Below, piece after piece: positions 52,556 through 55,390 of a DNA stretch of 55,390 bases. The DNA is from an uncultured Clostridium sp. (GTDB lineage Bacteria > Bacillota > Clostridia > Clostridiales > Clostridiaceae), in assembly GCF_937920395.1 (NCBI RefSeq), contig NZ_CALEVF010000064.1:1-55390 (forward strand). Reading direction: 5' to 3'. Under the pieces are notes generated by a model. That model did no database searches and had not been told where the DNA came from. It saw only the letters and a program-made list of their open reading frames with translations. Made by a program: the position numbers and the translations under genes. Within the stretch, counting starts at the first letter, position 1; every line of letters starts with the position of its first letter.

Positions 52556-53965
52556 TTAAAATAACGATATTTGTTCAGTTTTCTCATTATCACTTATAAT
52601 CACAGAATTGTAAGTCAGTGATTCAATATTATGCAAATATCTTTCCATATCGAATTTTCTTTTTAATCCTTTATCATTCATAAATCTAACTAATCCAAAG
52701 ATAGATCTCTCACCCCAAGGTCTATCATGTTTTCCAAAGCACCAAGCTATCCCCGCAAATCCATTTGCGTCCCTACCATCTAAAAGGTACTTGTTATTTA
52801 AATAAATAGCAGTATTATAAGCTTCCTCTGGGGTTTTACTCCATTCTAATATTTTCTTTCCCCAATACATCCTCATATAGCCATGCATTTTACCTGTAAT
52901 AAGCATTTCCTTTTGCGCAGCATTCCAATAACCATCATGAGTTTGTGCTGTTTCTAGTTCTTGAATAGAATAAATAAACTCTCGTGCGTCTACCAAATGT
53001 TTTTCAAGAGTATTAATAGCCCAAGATGGAAGTGATTCATAACAATCATATTTATCATTATAAAAAACAAAATTCATACTTAATTCTCTTCTAATTATTA
53101 ATTCTTCTAAAAAGGCTTTTTTATCTTCTATATATACATCCATTAATTTAATGTATATGTACAAGGGAGAAATCTGACCAAAATGTAGATATGGACTCAA
53201 ATTAGAAGAATAAGCTTTTGAGGGCTCATTTTTAAGTTCACTATAATGTGACAATTTGCTTAAAATAAATTCTTCAAGTAATAGCTTAGCATTACTAGTG
53301 CCACCTTTATAATATAGTACTCTCTTAACTGTTTTATCAATTTTAAGCTGTGAAATAGCCTTATCGATATCTTCTATATCATATTCATCAAGTGGAAGAT
53401 TAAGATCAGTAGAATCTATATCACATTCTCTTTCGTTAAGCGGCAATGCAAACTCCTCTAATCTTTTGCTTAACTTATTTCTAAGGGTATATGCAGAATA
53501 TTCTTCTTTTATAGAAGCTAATTCCACGGGTACAATGACATTAGTCTCTACCTGTACCACGCAGCATTTCGAATTTTGGGCTAAAAATGTTCTCCACTTT
53601 CTTTCTATCCTTAAATATCCTCTATCCACTACCATTAAGGCTGCAAAAGATGATATTTCTAAAGCTCCATTTTCAGGAGATATTTTTCGGATAATCATTT
53701 TAATATTTCTTCTAGCTAATTCTATTTTTACTTCTTTTAATCCCTCTAGCATAAAATAATAGTGTCTTTCATTTGCCTCTGGGAAATTATCAGTTAATCC
53801 AAAATACACAACTAATGGCTTATTAAGCTCATTGGCCTTCATTATGGCATACTCTAGGGCATGATTATATTCTGTTCTTTGAGAGCATTGCATCCAGTAA
53901 ACCACATAGGGATTATCAATTATTTTTTTATTGTTTAAGATTTTAATTCTATCTTGTGAAATCAT
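52556..53965 (-). CDS. phr: Class II CPD photolyase (deoxyribodipyrimidine photo-lyase)
   Basis: 469 residues from ATG 53965 (GGAG 9 bases upstream; the ATG 15 bases earlier forms part of that site). N-terminal antenna-type Rossmann domain (YWMQCSQRTEYNHALEYAI) and C-terminal FAD domain with the class II signatures: NLSPYLHFGQISP, ELIIRRELSMNFVFYN, DGYWNAAQKEMLITGKMHGYMRMYWGKKILEW, LNNKYLLDGRDANGFAGIAWCFGKHDRPW. Splits cyclobutane pyrimidine dimers using blue/near-UV light. Lies 226 bases downstream of heliorhodopsin copy 2 with its own promoter. Confidence 0.95.
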   Translation of the reverse strand: MISQDRIKILNNKKIIDNPYVVYWMQCSQRTEYNHALEYAIMKANELNKPLVVYFGLTDNFPEANERHYYFMLEGLKEVKIELARRNIKMIIRKISPENGALEISSFAALMVVDRGYLRIERKWRTFLAQNSKCCVVQVETNVIVPVELASIKEEYSAYTLRNKLSKRLEEFALPLNERECDIDSTDLNLPLDEYDIEDIDKAISQLKIDKTVKRVLYYKGGTSNAKLLLEEFILSKLSHYSELKNEPSKAYSSNLSPYLHFGQISPLYIYIKLMDVYIEDKKAFLEELIIRRELSMNFVFYNDKYDCYESLPSWAINTLEKHLVDAREFIYSIQELETAQTHDGYWNAAQKEMLITGKMHGYMRMYWGKKILEWSKTPEEAYNTAIYLNNKYLLDGRDANGFAGIAWCFGKHDRPWGERSIFGLVRFMNDKGLKRKFDMERYLHNIESLTYNSVIISDNEKTEQISLF

Positions 53966-54014
53966 TATTTTCAGCTCCATTATTATAGATTATTTTCCCC
54001 ATAATTATAAGCTA

Positions 54015-54043
54015 ATTATAAATTTTCTATATTGTTTTGTAAA
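54015..54043 (-). promoter_or_regulatory. Photolyase promoter with shared element
   Basis: Minus strand: TTTACA (54038-54043), 17 bases, TATAAT (54015-54020). The -35/spacer reads TTACAAAACAATATAGAA, near-identical to the heliorhodopsin-1 spacer. Confidence 0.72.
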
Positions 54044-54059
54044 GCACAATAATAATGAT

Positions 54060-54120
54060 TCTCCGGTAACGTATATCCTTAGTAAGGATATATTTCACTC
54101 AAAGATTTTGCTCCATAATA
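54060..54120 (-). pseudogene. Scraps of a second staygreen gene 5' end
   Basis: CCGGTAACGT, then AGTAAGGATATATTTC and CAAAGATTTTGCTCCATAATATA follow each other here in the same order as in the intact staygreen gene (CCGGTAACGT at about 49820, AGTAAGGGTATATTTC at about 49840, CAAAGCTTTCCCTCCATAATATA at 49927), with about 70 bases lost between. The ribosome binding site GGAGGG has decayed to GGAGCA-like sequence. Confidence 0.6.
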
Positions 54121-54191
54121 TAAATACATTATATATATTATGGAGTTAAATGTTGGAATGTTCTTGTTATGCACTTAAAGCTAATATTATA

Positions 54192-54977
54192 TTAATGTGG
54201 CTGCATTACACCAAAAAAAACAAGCCATGCTAATATGGATTTTGCTACTAAACTAAGAATTATATAACCTCTTTCCCCATAGATATAGTTTTTCCATTTT
54301 CCTATCTTTAAATATTGTAGAATCATATTAATAGGAAACAAATTAAAGAATATAAAATATGAAGCAAATATTGCATAAACAAATACAGGTACTTTATTTA
54401 AGCTTGAATTGCCAAATGCATACATAATTATTATAATCCAAGGCCCCAAACCGGCTATAGATCCAAATATAAATGCATACCAATCTGTCTTTTTTGTATA
54501 TTGGTTTATTCTTTCCATAAGTAGGCCAAATAGATTAATTGAAGCATTTAAAACAAAGATTGCTATTAAAAGACCAATATCGTATACCCCAAATAATAAG
54601 GCAATTAAAGTTATCATTAAAGAGGAACTAATGGAATATTCATACCATCTAAATGGATTTATCCCTTTTTCTATATTACGATTATAAACATCATTTATTT
54701 TAGGCATTACAATTAAGAAATGAAATAGTGCAGATAGTAATAAAAAAAGCGAAACACCTATAGCAAATGGAACATCAAATATTTTTTGATTGTCAGTTAT
54801 GAGTCTCATTGTGCTAGTATCAAATTTTAAAAAATTTGAGTATACTGGAACCTTAAAAGCAATAACTTTTTCAATTGTTAAAGCAAAAAACAACATCAGC
54901 ATTCCTTGAATAAAGTGTAAAAATCCCATAATTAAATTAAATTTGCGAAGTGATTTGAATTTATTAGTTGTTTCCAT
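54192..54977 (-). CDS. Heliorhodopsin, copy 2
   Basis: 261 residues; I count 15 substitutions against copy 1 (K3T, I4T, L7F, V16I, A26M, L43V, T55S, V60I, M66I, I81L, I91M, M106I, M147I, S255F, Q261H), about 94% identity, with residues 148-254 identical. The counterion Glu113 and retinal Lys246 are kept, so both copies look functional. S255F is in helix 7, nine residues after the retinal lysine. ATG behind AAGGAG. Upstream of the photolyase gene, the pairing known from a heliorhodopsin-photolyase operon in another Firmicute. Confidence 0.93.
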   Translation of the reverse strand: METTNKFKSLRKFNLIMGFLHFIQGMLMLFFALTIEKVIAFKVPVYSNFLKFDTSTMRLITDNQKIFDVPFAIGVSLFLLLSALFHFLIVMPKINDVYNRNIEKGINPFRWYEYSISSSLMITLIALLFGVYDIGLLIAIFVLNASINLFGLLMERINQYTKKTDWYAFIFGSIAGLGPWIIIIMYAFGNSSLNKVPVFVYAIFASYFIFFNLFPINMILQYLKIGKWKNYIYGERGYIILSLVAKSILAWLVFFGVMQPH

Positions 54978-55009
54978 TTTAAAACTCCTTATAATATATT
55001 ATTAAATAC

Positions 55010-55038
55010 ATTATATTCAACGTTGTTGTAAAATTCTA
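55010..55038 (-). promoter_or_regulatory. Heliorhodopsin-2 promoter
   Basis: Minus strand: TAGAAT (55033-55038), 17 bases, TATAAT (55010-55015). Spacer TTTACAACAACGTTGAA keeps TTACAACA but has lost ATATAG, and the -35 is weaker than in copy 1 (TTGAAT). Confidence 0.65.
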
Positions 55039-55045
55039 CTAATTT

Positions 55046-55390
55046 GCTAATTGTGATCTAAATGTTAAGTTTTTAATTATTTTTGATATTAATAACAACT
55101 ACTTAGATTTAAACTGTTTTTAAGTGCTATTTTTGGTATAATTGTATTAATGAAGAAAATCCTATTTATTTGTTGTTTGTCTTGATTCAATTATATCCAA
55201 TAAAAGAATGTTCTTCATTATTTTTGATGTAAATACTGAAATTACAGGCTATAGCCTAGATAAATTATGTGCGAAAGTTGAGGATATAATTAAAAAGCAA
55301 TACTTTGAGGTTTGGATCACATAACTTATGAAAAGAAAATTTACATAAATATAATAATATTTAGTATTATTACGAGGAGTGACAATTATG
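55046..55390 (+). other. Terminal intergenic stretch with the start of a next gene
   Basis: A 38-codon frame (55208-55324; FFIIFDVNTEITGYSLDKL) has no ribosome binding site and may be a gene scrap. The window ends with GAGGAGTGACAATT and ATG at 55388-55390, evidently the start of a plus-strand gene that continues outside. Confidence 0.5.

Larger units (their letters stand above)
54104..55045 (-). repeat. Duplicated segment, copy 2 (heliorhodopsin unit)
   Basis: Partner of 49931-50915, same orientation, about 4.15 kb away. DUF4317 and photolyase lie between the copies. Confidence 0.85.

Noticed and set aside
49931..55045. Composite transposon carrying DUF4317 and photolyase between repeats
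   Set aside because: The direct repeats are heliorhodopsin genes, without transposase, terminal inverted repeats or target duplication.

Overview
The window is about 55 kb of very AT-rich DNA with strong AGGAGG-type ribosome binding sites, frequent TTG/GTG starts and TTGACA/TATAAT promoters. Its gene families (DUF4317, staygreen-like, acetoacetate-type CoA-transferase, ABC-F, CPBP protease) fit a Clostridium-like anaerobic Firmicute chromosome. No rRNA, tRNA, CRISPR array or intact insertion sequence was seen. The layout is accessory: short operons, each with its own regulator, separated by decaying gene remnants.

Layout. 0-2.6 kb: FrnE-like DsbA protein, a collapsed flavin reductase, a PadR/membrane-protein pair. 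2.6-7.5 kb: small membrane protein, a 49-residue peptide gene, and a divergent pair for murein-peptide recycling (SH3-NlpC/P60 peptidase and dipeptide epimerase), then a TolB-like propeller. 7.5-10.3 kb: a broken metallophosphoesterase, a P-loop kinase, a DJ-1 protein and a broken ferric-reductase-like gene. 10.4-14.3 kb: an ABC-F protein behind a terminator-type leader, a potassium channel split into pore and RCK halves, a VanZ-like protein. 14.3-20 kb: AraC regulator (apparent ATT start) divergent from a sugar isomerase and MFS transporter, pyridoxamine kinase, radical SAM protein. 20-28 kb: DICT/HD-GYP protein, HAD phosphatase, DHA2 efflux pump with its TetR regulator and LmrA/YxaF-like boxes, a truncated 2-hydroxycarboxylate transporter and malic enzyme. 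28-39 kb: EamA, CPBP protease, MarR/NmrA pair, MFS pump beside a TetR remnant, FMN split-barrel protein, glycosyltransferase/TetR divergon, methyltransferase plus two-component system.

39-46 kb holds small, poorly known genes: an HPPD-like VOC protein, a 4-fold beta-flower protein between two related small proteins, and an XRE-led run of small membrane proteins ending in a 914-residue STAND (NB-ARC-TPR) ATPase. The last group is a candidate signalling or defence operon. Two genes here are interrupted at canonical -1 slippery heptamers.

46-49 kb: CoA-transferase A/B and a polytopic membrane protein. 49-55 kb is the most striking part: two heliorhodopsin genes (261 residues each, 15 differences) in the same orientation, one upstream of a staygreen (Mg-dechelatase family) gene and the other upstream of a class II CPD photolyase. 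The second copy still carries scraps of a staygreen 5' end, so the duplicated unit probably was heliorhodopsin-staygreen. The heliorhodopsin and photolyase promoters share a TTACAACA-type element in the -35/-10 spacer. The ribosome binding site of the staygreen gene lies in a 15-bp hairpin. Together these suggest a light or photodamage response module in a presumed anaerobe.
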